Assembly: GCA_017958705.1 (NCBI GenBank)
Contig: JAGDCE010000053.1
Location: 1 to 9,149, forward strand
DNA length: 9,149 nucleotides
Direction: 5' to 3'
Source: Clostridia bacterium
Lineage (GTDB): Bacteria; Bacillota; Clostridia; Oscillospirales; CAG-272
Part shown: positions 1 through 6,699 of the stretch, piece by piece
How the letters are laid out: each line of letters opens with the position of its first letter
Position numbering within the stretch: position 1 is the first letter of the stretch
Program-made: the position numbers and the translations under genes
The notes under the pieces: model-generated
What the model was told of the DNA's origin: nothing
Databases searched by the model: none
Seen by the model: only the letters and a program-made list of their open reading frames with translations

Positions 1-45
1 ATCATCGCAGTCATCAGCAAGAAGAAGAAAGCAAAAGCGTACTGA
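1..45 (+). CDS. C-terminal end of an upstream gene (partial)
   Basis: Reading from base 1, 14 sense codons end at a TGA at 43-45 and give IIAVISKKKKAKAY. The hydrophobic start followed by a lysine-rich tail resembles the end of a transmembrane helix with a cytoplasmic tail, so this could be another small membrane protein like its downstream neighbour, but that is inference. The frame is supported only by its position just upstream of a well-formed ribosome binding site and by its gene-like codons. The rest of the gene lies outside the window and no function can be given. Confidence 0.5.
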   Translation: MIAVISKKKKAKAY

Positions 46-67
46 TCGCCCCTAAGGAGGGTTCGAT

Positions 68-361
68 ATGAAAAAGGAACTACTTTTCGTCGTGGTCGCG
101 GCGGTCTGCGTGTTCGCCATAGCGCTGTTCATGATAGGCGGAGCGGTGCAGGACGTCGATTATCACGATCTGTCGCAGCTTCCCCTGCTCGAGCAGAAAG
201 CGGCTTACGACAAAATGCAGACGCGTAAGACGGTCGGCGAGGTAATGCAGCTCGTCGGCGCGATCCTCTGTCTCGTCGGATTCGTGCTCGTCACGGTGAT
301 CTCACTCGCAGTCAGCCACGAAAACGCGAAGGAAGCGGCAAAAAAATACGCAAAAGAATAA
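68..361 (+). CDS. Small two-helix membrane protein of unknown function
   Basis: This 97-residue protein is preceded by an AAGGAGGG ribosome binding site at 54-61, six bases before the ATG, which fixes the start. Two hydrophobic segments are visible, about residues 5-27 and 57-82, joined by a polar loop of about 30 residues (QDVDYHDLSQLP and onward). The charged C-terminus is rich in Lys, Ala and Glu (about 83-97). The first helix follows MKKE, so by the positive-inside rule both ends probably face the cytoplasm with the loop outside. It starts 22 bases after the stop of the upstream gene, also lysine-tailed, so the two are probably co-transcribed. A hairpin terminator follows the stop at once. 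I do not recognise the family. Confidence that it is a real gene is good; its function is unknown. Confidence 0.8.
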   Translation: MKKELLFVVVAAVCVFAIALFMIGGAVQDVDYHDLSQLPLLEQKAAYDKMQTRKTVGEVMQLVGAILCLVGFVLVTVISLAVSHENAKEAAKKYAKE

Positions 362-366
362 AACAT

Positions 367-402
367 CCGGCACGCGCCAGACGGCGCGCGCCGGTCTTTT
401 TC
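367..402 (+). terminator. Rho-independent terminator after the small membrane protein gene
   Basis: CCGGCACGCGCC at 367-378 pairs with GGCGCGCGCCGG at 383-394. This gives a 12-bp GC-rich stem with one A-C mismatch and an AGAC loop, followed by TCTTTTTC. It starts five bases after the TAA of the gene at 68-361. The convergent hydrolase gene ends at 401, and on that strand the hairpin is followed by ATGTTTTATTC, so it may work in both directions. Confidence 0.85.
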
Positions 403-1711
403 ATTTTGTTAAAATGAGGAGGACGGAGTTTCCGGGCAGCCCGGCGGGCGGCGCTTCACTCTCCGTCACGCCGGCGTCGCTTACAAGACGGCAGCGGACG
501 ATCCGCCGTCCGCAGTCGACCGACAGCGCCGTCGGTTCCGCACCGGCGTTTGCCAGCATTATCGCGCCGCCGTCGTCCCCTTTTGCCGCCGCGGCGTAAA
601 TCCCTTCGGCACCGTTCATCAAAACGGGCACCTCCGTGCCGCGCCTGTACAGCTCGTTGTAGGCGGAAAACGCATAGTAGCTCGGAAACGGTTTACGCGT
701 GTTGGGATCGAACAACGAGGCGTAATCGCTGACGCCGAGGCGCGCGTCGTAGAACATCGCCGAATCGAGCGGAAGATGCTGGAAAGACAGCATCATCGCC
801 GCGGTGAGCGCCGCGTGCGCCGCCGTGCCGCGCAGATGTATCATGTAATTCCACTCGTTGCACGTCGTTTCGGTGTCCGTGAAGCCGTATTCGTCGAGCT
901 TCCGCCGCGCGTACCGGGCAAATATCGCCGTATGTTCGATCGACGCGTAGCTGTGCCACGAGAAGAAGTCGAGCGGACAGCCGTTTTCCTTCACGTAACG
1001 CAGAAATTCCTCAAAGAATTCAACGAAATAAAGCTCGCGCGCCGACGCTTTGGCGTTCGGGTCGGTCTTTATGCCCGCTATCGCGTAAAAGCCGCAGGAG
1101 GCGTAACCTCCGATCTTCAGGCGCGGGAAACGTTCCTTGAGGTAGCGCGAGGCGACGCCGTAAAGCTCGAAATACTGCTCTTTGGTGCCGAGCCACATCT
1201 GGTTGTTCGACGGGCTTTCGCCGTTGTCCGGCTCGTTCCAGATCTCCCAGTAACGGATATCATATTCAAATCCGTCCGCCCAGCCCTCCGTATAATGGCG
1301 TATGACGCCCTCGCAGATTTGCGCCCATTTCAGCGGATCGGACGGCGGGAATATGCGGTAAGCCTTAACCGAAGCGTAATTCTCTATCGTTACGCCGAGG
1401 CGGAAAAACGGCTCGACCCCCGCTTTGACGAGCGCCGTTATCAGCCTGTCCGTGAACGCGAAATCGTAGCTTTCGGGATCGGCGGGATCCGCGCCGAAAT
1501 CCGGGAACAGGTTCGGTATGTCAACGAAACGCGAGCCGCCGAACCAGCCGCCCACGTCGTGAAGGCGCGAGAACGGTATCCCCGCCTCCGTCAGATAACG
1601 GAACATGGAAAAATCAAGTCCGAAAAACGGCGGCTGACCGACGCCGTGCATCGGCTTTATCCGCCCGGTCTGTTTTGAAAAATCAACCCTTATCGCAACC
1701 GTATTATCCAT
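401..1711 (-). CDS. GH39-like (clan GH-A) glycoside hydrolase, cytoplasmic
   Basis: The frame is open further upstream, but the likely start is the ATG at 1711-1709 (MDNTVAIRVDF), which has AAGGAG at 1723-1718 and a six-base spacer. The promoter just upstream also leaves no room for the longer form. The product is 436 residues with no signal peptide or membrane segment, so it is predicted to be intracellular. Clan GH-A retaining hydrolases use two glutamates after strands 4 and 7 of a TIM barrel. The candidates are E160 in RYWEIWNEPD (acid/base) and E286 in TTCNEWNYM (nucleophile). The WHSY motif near 252-255 resembles the conserved His-containing strand of GH39 beta-xylosidases. A beta-rich C-terminal part (about 360-436) fits the accessory domain common in GH39. 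An intracellular beta-xylosidase or related exo-glycosidase acting on imported oligosaccharides is a reasonable guess. The exact family and substrate cannot be settled by eye, and no sugar transporter is adjacent. Confidence 0.82.
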   Translation of the reverse strand: MDNTVAIRVDFSKQTGRIKPMHGVGQPPFFGLDFSMFRYLTEAGIPFSRLHDVGGWFGGSRFVDIPNLFPDFGADPADPESYDFAFTDRLITALVKAGVEPFFRLGVTIENYASVKAYRIFPPSDPLKWAQICEGVIRHYTEGWADGFEYDIRYWEIWNEPDNGESPSNNQMWLGTKEQYFELYGVASRYLKERFPRLKIGGYASCGFYAIAGIKTDPNAKASARELYFVEFFEEFLRYVKENGCPLDFFSWHSYASIEHTAIFARYARRKLDEYGFTDTETTCNEWNYMIHLRGTAAHAALTAAMMLSFQHLPLDSAMFYDARLGVSDYASLFDPNTRKPFPSYYAFSAYNELYRRGTEVPVLMNGAEGIYAAAAKGDDGGAIMLANAGAEPTALSVDCGRRIVRCRLVSDAGVTESEAPPAGLPGNSVLLILTK

Positions 1712-1745
1712 ATCCTTCTCCTTTTCATCCCGTCTGTCAGATATT

Positions 1746-1773
1746 ATTATATCAGAAAAACCGGCGATGTCAA
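1746..1773 (-). promoter_or_regulatory. Sigma-A promoter of the glycoside hydrolase gene
   Basis: On the minus strand a perfect -35 TTGACA (1773-1768) and a perfect -10 TATAAT (1751-1746) are separated by 16 bases. The predicted transcription start near 1739 leaves a leader of about 28 bases before the ATG at 1711. The hydrolase is therefore its own transcription unit, separated from the transporter operon by the terminator at 1812-1842. Confidence 0.85.
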
Positions 1774-1811
1774 TACAAAGATCTGTTGCCGGCCGCATAT
1801 TTCATAAAACT

Positions 1812-1842
1812 AAAACGGCACGTTTTCCGGAGGTGCCGTTTT
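1812..1842 (-). terminator. Terminator of the regulator-ABC transporter operon
   Basis: AAAACGGCAC (1812-1821) and GTGCCGTTTT (1833-1842) form a perfect 10-bp stem around an 11-base loop. On the minus strand the GC core ACGGCAC/GTGCCGT is followed by TTTAGTTTTATG, a reasonable U-rich tail. It starts five bases after the stop codon of the ATPase gene (1849-1847), the last gene of the operon. Confidence 0.8.
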
Positions 1843-1846
1843 TGCT

Positions 1847-2404
1847 TTATTTTATCCTTATTTCCCTGCAGCCGAGCGCGGCGACCTCGTCCGGGTCGTG
1901 GCTGACGGCGAGGATGAGTTTGTCCGCCTCGAGCCTTTTTATCAGCTCTATCACCTCGGCTTTTATCTGCCCGTCGAGTGCGGTGAACGGCTCGTCGAGC
2001 AGAAGGATATCGTGCGGGAACGCGAGCGCGCGTGCGATCGCGACGCGGCGCGCCATGCCGCCGGACATCTGCGCGGGATACTTGTCCGTATCTCCGCCGA
2101 GCCCGACAGAGGACAGAAGCGACAGCGCCTTTTCCTTATCGCGGCAGACCTCGAATACGTTTCCGTACGCGGACAGCGTCGGGAACAGGCGGTTTTCCTG
2201 GAACACGTACGAGACCGCGCCGCCGCATTCGACCTCGCCGCCGTAGTCGCGGTCAAGCCCGCAGATCACGCGCAGAAGCGTCGTTTTCCCCGACCCGGAA
2301 GGACCGGTCAGCGCGAACGCGCCTCTGTCCGGCAGCTCGAGTGAGAAGCCGTCGAAAACGACGTTGTCGTCACAGCGCTTTTTCAGGTTTTTTACCGATA
2401 TCAT
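1847..2404 (-). CDS. ABC transporter ATP-binding protein (SsuB/TauB type, compact)
   Basis: This 185-residue nucleotide-binding protein powers the importer formed with the two genes upstream of it. Visible motifs are Walker A GPSGSGKT (34-41), Q-loop Gln69 in VFQENRLFP, signature MSGGMARR (113-120), Walker B ILLLDEPF (133-140) with catalytic E138, D-loop ALD (142-144) and switch H169 in SHDPDE. It is shorter than the roughly 250 residues usual for SsuB/TauB ATPases: only 29 residues separate the Walker A lysine from Q69, and the chain ends 16 residues after the switch histidine. The A-loop aromatic that stacks on adenine, usually Tyr, appears to be Cys11. The MISVKNLKK start is typical for the family. 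The gene begins 35 bp before the permease stop, so translation is probably coupled. The nitrate/sulfonate/taurine-type class is clear; the substrate is not. Confidence 0.92.
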   Translation of the reverse strand: MISVKNLKKRCDDNVVFDGFSLELPDRGAFALTGPSGSGKTTLLRVICGLDRDYGGEVECGGAVSYVFQENRLFPTLSAYGNVFEVCRDKEKALSLLSSVGLGGDTDKYPAQMSGGMARRVAIARALAFPHDILLLDEPFTALDGQIKAEVIELIKRLEADKLILAVSHDPDEVAALGCREIRIK

Positions 2405-3161
2405 AATTCTTTTTCCTCTGCCACGCGGTGACCGCCGCCATCAGCAGTTTTTCTATTATCATACTCAGCCCGATGACGGTGACCGTCCACGCGAACATCT
2501 CCGTAGTTTCAAGATACACCTTGGACTGATACAGACGGTTGCCGATCGAATGCGTCGCGAAGCACAGCACCTCCGACGCGACGCCCGCCTTCCAGGCGAG
2601 CCCGAGGCAGGTGCGGACTCCGGCGGACAGATACGGAGACACCGCCGGCATATAGATGCGAAGAAGCTTCTGTTTTTTGCTGAAGCGGAATATCGCCGCC
2701 GTCTCGATCAGCAACGGATCGGCGGAGAGTATGCCCTCGCGCACGTTGCCGTGGATCACCGGAAGCACCATCAGCGCCGAGATAAACACCGGGATGAGCT
2801 CCTTGTTTATCCAGACGAGCGCGAGGATGATGAACGACGCGACCGGCGTCGCCCTGATCACCGAGAACAGCGGGGAAAGCAGCGTGTCGGCGGGAGCCGA
2901 GACGGCGCATAGCGCTCCGGTCAGTATCCCGAGCAGCACCGCCGCCGCGAATCCCGCGGTTATGCGCGCCACGGACAATAGGACGGACAGATAAAACTCC
3001 GAAGTGCCGAGAAGCCGGAAAAGCTGCACCGCGACCGCCGGCGGGGAAGGTATGAGCACTTCCCTGCCGACGATCAGCGCGGCGACCCACCAGACTCCGA
3101 TCCAGAACGCGAGCGCGATAACGGCGCGCACGGGCGCGGGCAGGCTCCCGTGCTTTTTCAT
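2370..3161 (-). CDS. ABC transporter permease (SsuC/TauC type)
   Basis: This is a 263-residue integral membrane protein of the BPD-transporter family. Hydrophobic segments lie at about 11-32, 57-88, 95-117, 121-138, 178-200 and 223-245. IPSP at 37-40 is typical of SsuC/TauC-like permeases. The cytoplasmic loop that docks on the ATPase is visible at 153-172 (E153, A155, conserved P172), though the usual EAA-motif glycine is Arg159. The segment WKAGVASEVL (190-199) also fits the family. The start codon overlaps the stop of the substrate-binding protein gene as ATGA (3161-3158), and no Shine-Dalgarno sequence is visible in front of it, so translation by coupling is likely. Its 3' end overlaps the ATPase gene by 35 bp. 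It probably forms a homodimeric channel for the substrate delivered by the lipoprotein encoded upstream. The substrate is unknown. Confidence 0.9.
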   Translation of the reverse strand: MKKHGSLPAPVRAVIALAFWIGVWWVAALIVGREVLIPSPPAVAVQLFRLLGTSEFYLSVLLSVARITAGFAAAVLLGILTGALCAVSAPADTLLSPLFSVIRATPVASFIILALVWINKELIPVFISALMVLPVIHGNVREGILSADPLLIETAAIFRFSKKQKLLRIYMPAVSPYLSAGVRTCLGLAWKAGVASEVLCFATHSIGNRLYQSKVYLETTEMFAWTVTVIGLSMIIEKLLMAAVTAWQRKKNYDIGKKPEKAL

Positions 3162-4138
3162 TTTGCGTTATAGTAGAACGCGTCGTCCGGGAGCTTGCCG
3201 CCTACCGATTTCGCCTCGGCCTCGAACAGTACGTTCAGCATTCCCTGAAGGGGCGTCTTCATATCCTTGCCGGTGAGAAGCACTATGTTGCAGTTCGGCA
3301 GGGCTTTTTTCGCGACGGCGGCCTTCGGGACTATGCCCGCCGCCTCGATGACAGCGGCGGCCGCGTCGACGTCGCCGTTGGCGAATTCCACGGACGCCTT
3401 GTATTCCTCAAGGAATTTCTTCAGCGCCTGCGGATGCTCCTCCGCGAACTTTGCGCTGACGATTATGCAGCCCATGACCATATCCGCGCCGGAGACCTTT
3501 TTCCATTCGGCGTTGAGGTCGAGCGCGATGCGGACGTCCTTGTTGTTCAGCATTACCGAGGTAACGTTGGGCTCGGGGAGCATGCCCAGAGTCACGGAGC
3601 CTGCGGTCATCTGCGTCGCGAGCTCCGCGTGTTCGGCGAGATATTGCACCGTCACGTCTTTATCCGGATCCATGCCGTTTTTGGTGAGGATATAGCGGAG
3701 CGCGTATTCGGGCGTCGAGCCCTGACCGGTCGCGTATATCGTCTTGCCCTTCAGATCGGCGACGGAATTGACCGTGCTGCCGTTTTCGAGCATATAAAGC
3801 ACGCCGAGCGTATTGACACCGGCGACCTTGACGGCGCCATCGGTCTTGTTGTACAGGACGGCGGCGAGGTTGACCGGCACGGCGGCGATCTCAAAATCGC
3901 CCTTTATGACCTGCGCGGACACCTGGTCCGGCGCGGTGGCGACGGTGAACGTGTATTCCTGTGCGTTCTTGCCTTCTTTTCCGTCGGTAATGAGCTTTGC
4001 CATACCCATCCCGGTCGGTCCCATGAGCGTGAGGACCCTTATCTGCTCGGGTTTGTCTTCTTTCCGAGTGCAGGAAACGAGGGACACGGTCCCGGCGAGC
4101 ATGATTGCCGCAAGAAACAGCGCGATGATCTTTTTCAT
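3158..4138 (-). CDS. ABC transporter substrate-binding lipoprotein (SsuA/NMT1-like)
   Basis: This 326-residue extracellular binding protein starts with MKKIIALFLAAIMLAGTVSL and has a lipobox LVSC, predicting a lipid-anchored Cys23. The mature part has the two-lobe pattern of the SsuA/NrtA/NMT1-like proteins. GPTGMG at 40-45 lies near the first strand, and GQGSTPEYALR (138-148) matches the ligand-loop region of SsuA-type proteins. From memory, the GPTGMG signature recalls an uncharacterised subgroup exemplified by Thermotoga TM0202; this was not checked. The ribosome binding site is TAAGGAG, which overlaps the TAA stop of the upstream regulator gene, nine bases before the ATG. That arrangement favours coupled translation. 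Sulfonates, taurine, thiamine precursors or nitrate-like anions are all known ligands in the wider family, so none can be assigned here. Confidence 0.9.
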   Translation of the reverse strand: MKKIIALFLAAIMLAGTVSLVSCTRKEDKPEQIRVLTLMGPTGMGMAKLITDGKEGKNAQEYTFTVATAPDQVSAQVIKGDFEIAAVPVNLAAVLYNKTDGAVKVAGVNTLGVLYMLENGSTVNSVADLKGKTIYATGQGSTPEYALRYILTKNGMDPDKDVTVQYLAEHAELATQMTAGSVTLGMLPEPNVTSVMLNNKDVRIALDLNAEWKKVSGADMVMGCIIVSAKFAEEHPQALKKFLEEYKASVEFANGDVDAAAAVIEAAGIVPKAAVAKKALPNCNIVLLTGKDMKTPLQGMLNVLFEAEAKSVGGKLPDDAFYYNAK

Positions 4139-4151
4139 TGTTATTTTCTCC

Positions 4152-4802
4152 TTATATTGATTTCAGTTTTTCATACGACAGTATTTTGATGTCGGATCCG
4201 TCTCTTTCGAGAACGCCGCGACCGGACAGCGCGGAGAGAGCGCGGTAAAGCGTCGGACGGCTGATGTTCAGCGACGAAGCGAGCTTCGCCATGCTGAGAG
4301 GGATCTTCACCGTCCCCTCTCCGCCGCAGCGCGACGCGAGGTAGGCGGCCACCGCCTTTTCACCGTCGCCCGCCGTGAAGGAGGCAATGCGTCTGTTAAG
4401 AAACCTGATCCTGTCGGAAAGGAAGCGGATGTAGCCGAGCGTGAAGCCGTGGTCCGCCTTCAAGAACCGCTCGACGACCGGCTGAGGCATCATAAGGCAC
4501 GTGCATCTGCCCGTCGCCGTGACGTCGGTGACCTCGGCGTCGCCGCCGAAAAGACGCGCCGCGCCGAATACGTCGCCCGCGCCGAGCACGTTCAGTATGA
4601 CGTCTTTCCCGCCCTCGAGCCTGCGCACCGTCGCCCTGCCGGACACGATGTAGCACAGACACGGCGCCTCGCCGCACATCCGGCTTCCCTTGCGGAAAGT
4701 CTTCAGTGACGAGCCGGCGACCGCGTCGGCAAGCGCCGGTTTATCTGCGCCGCTGTAAAGCGGGTTTTTCATCATATTATTCAGCAATTCTTCTCTTTCC
4801 AT
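4152..4802 (-). CDS. Crp/Fnr-family transcriptional regulator
   Basis: The start is placed at the ATG at 4802-4800 (MEREELLNNMM) because ACGGAGACGTT precedes it. A longer reading to 4859 would run into the predicted -10 box. The product has 216 residues. An N-terminal cyclic-nucleotide-binding-type beta barrel (about 20-110) contains YIVSG (51-55) and GAGDVFG (74-80), followed by a dimerisation helix (about 111-145). A winged helix-turn-helix lies at about 170-205, with SRPTLYRAL (181-189) as recognition helix. The residue corresponding to E. coli CRP Glu181 appears to be Pro183. Six cysteines are present (43, 48, 50, 100, 102, 159), five of them in the sensor barrel, but the FNR iron-sulfur pattern is absent. 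As the first gene of the transporter operon, 13 bases before the binding-protein gene, it probably controls that operon and itself. The ligand is unknown. Confidence 0.9.
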   Translation of the reverse strand: MEREELLNNMMKNPLYSGADKPALADAVAGSSLKTFRKGSRMCGEAPCLCYIVSGRATVRRLEGGKDVILNVLGAGDVFGAARLFGGDAEVTDVTATGRCTCLMMPQPVVERFLKADHGFTLGYIRFLSDRIRFLNRRIASFTAGDGEKAVAAYLASRCGGEGTVKIPLSMAKLASSLNISRPTLYRALSALSGRGVLERDGSDIKILSYEKLKSI

Positions 4803-4828
4803 AACGTCTCCGTCAAAAAGTGTATCAT

Positions 4829-4844
4829 TTGAAACAACTTTCAA
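4829..4844 (-). promoter_or_regulatory. Candidate Crp/Fnr-type operator (16-bp inverted repeat)
   Basis: TTGAAAGTTGTTTCAA on the minus strand is a perfect inverted repeat with 6-bp arms and a 4-base centre. Read as TTGAA-N6-TTCAA, it has the overall length and half-site spacing of Crp-family sites (TGTGA-N6-TCACA). It begins four bases after the -10 box and covers the predicted transcription start of the regulator gene. Bound protein there would be expected to repress, so negative autoregulation is inferred. Binding is not proven by sequence. Confidence 0.6.
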
Positions 4845-4848
4845 GCGT

Positions 4849-4877
4849 ATTATACGCAAAAAACATCATTTATTCAA
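4849..4877 (-). promoter_or_regulatory. Sigma-A promoter of the regulator-transporter operon
   Basis: On the minus strand -35 TTGAAT (4877-4872, four of six matches) and -10 TATAAT (4854-4849, perfect) are 17 bases apart. The -10 sits inside a near-palindrome GCGTATTATACGC (4845-4857). Transcription should start near 4842, inside the inverted repeat at 4829-4844, giving a leader of about 40 bases. This appears to be the only promoter for the four genes down to 1847. Confidence 0.75.
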
Positions 4878-4930
4878 TACCAAAAGATTTCTTACAAGTA
4901 AACAATCGCTGAAAACGTATGCAATAACAT

Positions 4931-4964
4931 AAAAAACCGGAGGCGCTCCGGCCTCCGGTTTTTT
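4931..4964 (-). terminator. Terminator of the esterase lipoprotein gene
   Basis: AAAAAACCGGAGGC (4931-4944) pairs perfectly with GCCTCCGGTTTTTT (4951-4964) around a six-base loop, giving an 8-bp GC core flanked by A and T tracts on both sides. On the minus strand it follows the esterase stop (4978-4976) by 11 bases and separates it from the operon promoter at 4849-4877. The symmetry means it could stop transcription in either direction. Confidence 0.92.
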
Positions 4965-4975
4965 TATTCATTAGG

Positions 4976-6670
4976 TCATTCTGTCGGGACGTCTATCCTG
5001 AACGCTCCGGCGGGCACGCCGGTAGACGAGCAGAGATTGAGGTTCTTCGGGAACGTGTCGTCGAGCAGCGTGAAGTAAGATACAGATCTTATCGGCTCCT
5101 TCGTTGTGATCACTACGGTATCCTTGTCGGTGATCTCCATCGTGGCGGGCTTCGCCCAGTTGTATTTGTTGCCCGTCATGACTTTGAAGCCTTTGAGCTT
5201 GCCGTCCGAGGTGAGCCCTTCGCCCACGTACTTATACTTTATCGTTGCGGTGCACTTGTCCTCCGAGAATTCCACGGAGACCATCTGCGGGCCGCTGACC
5301 TCGTCGAGCGAGCCTACGCCGAGACTGCGCGCAAGGATCATGGCGGACATACGCTCGGCTATCTCCCATTTGTTGTACGGGTGCAGGCTGTTTCTGACGC
5401 CGTCTATGTAATAGGTTCTGTCGGACCAGAGGTCGGACGTCGTGCAGATGTAGACGTTGTCGATCAGCTGCGGGATCGTGCCCATGTTCATCCTGACCTG
5501 CGCGAAGTCGAACTGCAGGAATATCGGCGGCAGCTCCACGACGTACACGGGGTAGTCGTGATGCAGCTGATCGTGCGCGTTGCGCAGATATCTGATGAGC
5601 GTCGCAAAACGCTCGGCGTACAGCGTATTGTTATTGTTAGTGCTGTTGCAGTCGGATTCGCCCTGATACCAGATTATCGCCGTGATAGGCATCTTCTGGA
5701 ACGAGTACATACCGTGGTTGTACATGAACGACGAAACGTGAGCGTTGACGCCCGGCGCCGAATAAACGCCGTTCTTTTCGGTGCTGATATTGAGCTCGTC
5801 GCGCACCTCGTTCGGCAGAAACGCGTGAAGCGCGCAGCCGTTGCCGTCGAATTCGATCATGCCTATCGGCACCTTGCGCTCAAGCTGTTCGTAAAGCATC
5901 AGCGCGGTGAAATATCCGAGCGCGGAGAAATCCATCGCGCCCTGTTCCGGCTTCTGCCAGCCGCGTCTGTTGACGACGTCGCGGCTGACGGCGTTCGTGC
6001 CTATCTGTATGCCGGCGAAATCGCCCGCGAACGTCCTGTTCAGACGGATCTGCAGATCGTTGCTGATCTCGGCGTTGCGGCCCTTCTCGTTGGCGAGCGG
6101 TTCGTTTTTGATGTAGGAAACGGGATACCAGACGTTCGACTGACCGACTATCCAGTACACGTCGCCGACGAGAACGTCGTTGAATTCATAAGAGGCGCCG
6201 TCCGCCGCGAACACGCGCAGCGTCCTGCCCTCCGTGCACTCCGGCAGAGTGCCGCCGAGCGTGATCGTCCATTCGCCGTCGGCGATGACCGTCGCGCCGT
6301 GCAGGCCGGCGAATTCGGCTTCGACTCTCTTGCCGTTCTCGGACGAGTCAGCCCAGCCCCAGATCCTTATATAGTCGTTGCGCTGGAGCACCATCCCGTT
6401 GCCGAAGGCGCGGGAAACGGTGAACTTCGCGGCGGGTTCCGCGTTCATCGCTTCAAGGTCCTCCGTTACGGGCGGCAGCGTCTCCGCCTCGGTCGTTTCT
6501 TCCTCGGTGACCGGTTCGGTCAATTCTTCTGTCAGCTCTTCGGTATCCGTCACGGTGACGATATCTTCCGTGTCCGGTTCCGCGGTGCTGTCGTCAGGTT
6601 TGCCGGTGCATCCGGCAGCGCAAGTCAGTATCATAACAGCACATATCAAGAATGAAATCAGTCTTTTCAT
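4976..6670 (-). CDS. Sialate O-acetylesterase-like SGNH hydrolase, surface lipoprotein
   Basis: The start is set at the ATG at 6670-6668 (MKRLISFLICAV), preceded by GGAAGGAGACAAAA; a longer open frame to 6709 has no such site and crosses the -10 box. The product is 564 residues. A lipoprotein signal ends at AAGC with Cys21 as the predicted lipid anchor. An acidic, Thr/Glu-rich linker (about 25-75, with TEEL-type repeats) probably holds the enzyme away from the membrane. The catalytic part starts near 83 with NGMVLQRNDYIRIWGWA, typical of the family's N-terminal beta domain. It then shows nucleophile Ser178 in VGQSNVW, the WYQGESD block (334-340), and likely catalytic His430 in SLHPYNKWEIAERM. 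SASA-family enzymes remove acetyl groups from sialic acids or, in other members, from plant polysaccharides such as xylan. Which substrate applies here cannot be told. It is a single-gene unit with its own promoter and terminator. Confidence 0.87.
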   Translation of the reverse strand: MKRLISFLICAVMILTCAAGCTGKPDDSTAEPDTEDIVTVTDTEELTEELTEPVTEEETTEAETLPPVTEDLEAMNAEPAAKFTVSRAFGNGMVLQRNDYIRIWGWADSSENGKRVEAEFAGLHGATVIADGEWTITLGGTLPECTEGRTLRVFAADGASYEFNDVLVGDVYWIVGQSNVWYPVSYIKNEPLANEKGRNAEISNDLQIRLNRTFAGDFAGIQIGTNAVSRDVVNRRGWQKPEQGAMDFSALGYFTALMLYEQLERKVPIGMIEFDGNGCALHAFLPNEVRDELNISTEKNGVYSAPGVNAHVSSFMYNHGMYSFQKMPITAIIWYQGESDCNSTNNNNTLYAERFATLIRYLRNAHDQLHHDYPVYVVELPPIFLQFDFAQVRMNMGTIPQLIDNVYICTTSDLWSDRTYYIDGVRNSLHPYNKWEIAERMSAMILARSLGVGSLDEVSGPQMVSVEFSEDKCTATIKYKYVGEGLTSDGKLKGFKVMTGNKYNWAKPATMEITDKDTVVITTKEPIRSVSYFTLLDDTFPKNLNLCSSTGVPAGAFRIDVPTE

Positions 6671-6699
6671 TTTTGTCTCCTTCCGTTTAAAGTGAATAT

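Noticed and set aside
776..1678. A 300-codon open frame on the plus strand opposite the glycoside hydrolase
   Set aside because: Antisense shadow with no recognisable domain or ribosome binding site.
401..1798. Longer forms of the hydrolase (start at 1798), regulator (start at 4859) and esterase (start at 6709)
   Set aside because: The extensions lack ribosome binding sites and run through the predicted promoters or -10 boxes, while the internal ATGs have good sites.
4803..4930. A possible riboswitch in front of the regulator operon
   Set aside because: The predicted leader is only about 40 bases and shows an operator-like repeat but no aptamer-like structure.
5381..6655. A 424-codon open frame on the plus strand opposite the esterase gene
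   Set aside because: It is rich in Arg, Val, Asp and His in the pattern produced by reading GC-rich genes antisense, has no ribosome binding site or family motif, and lies wholly over a gene with clear catalytic motifs.
401..6670. Hydrolase, importer and acetylesterase read as one polysaccharide-use locus
   Set aside because: Each has its own promoter and terminator, the importer is not of a sugar-transport class, and there is no sugar-responsive regulator.
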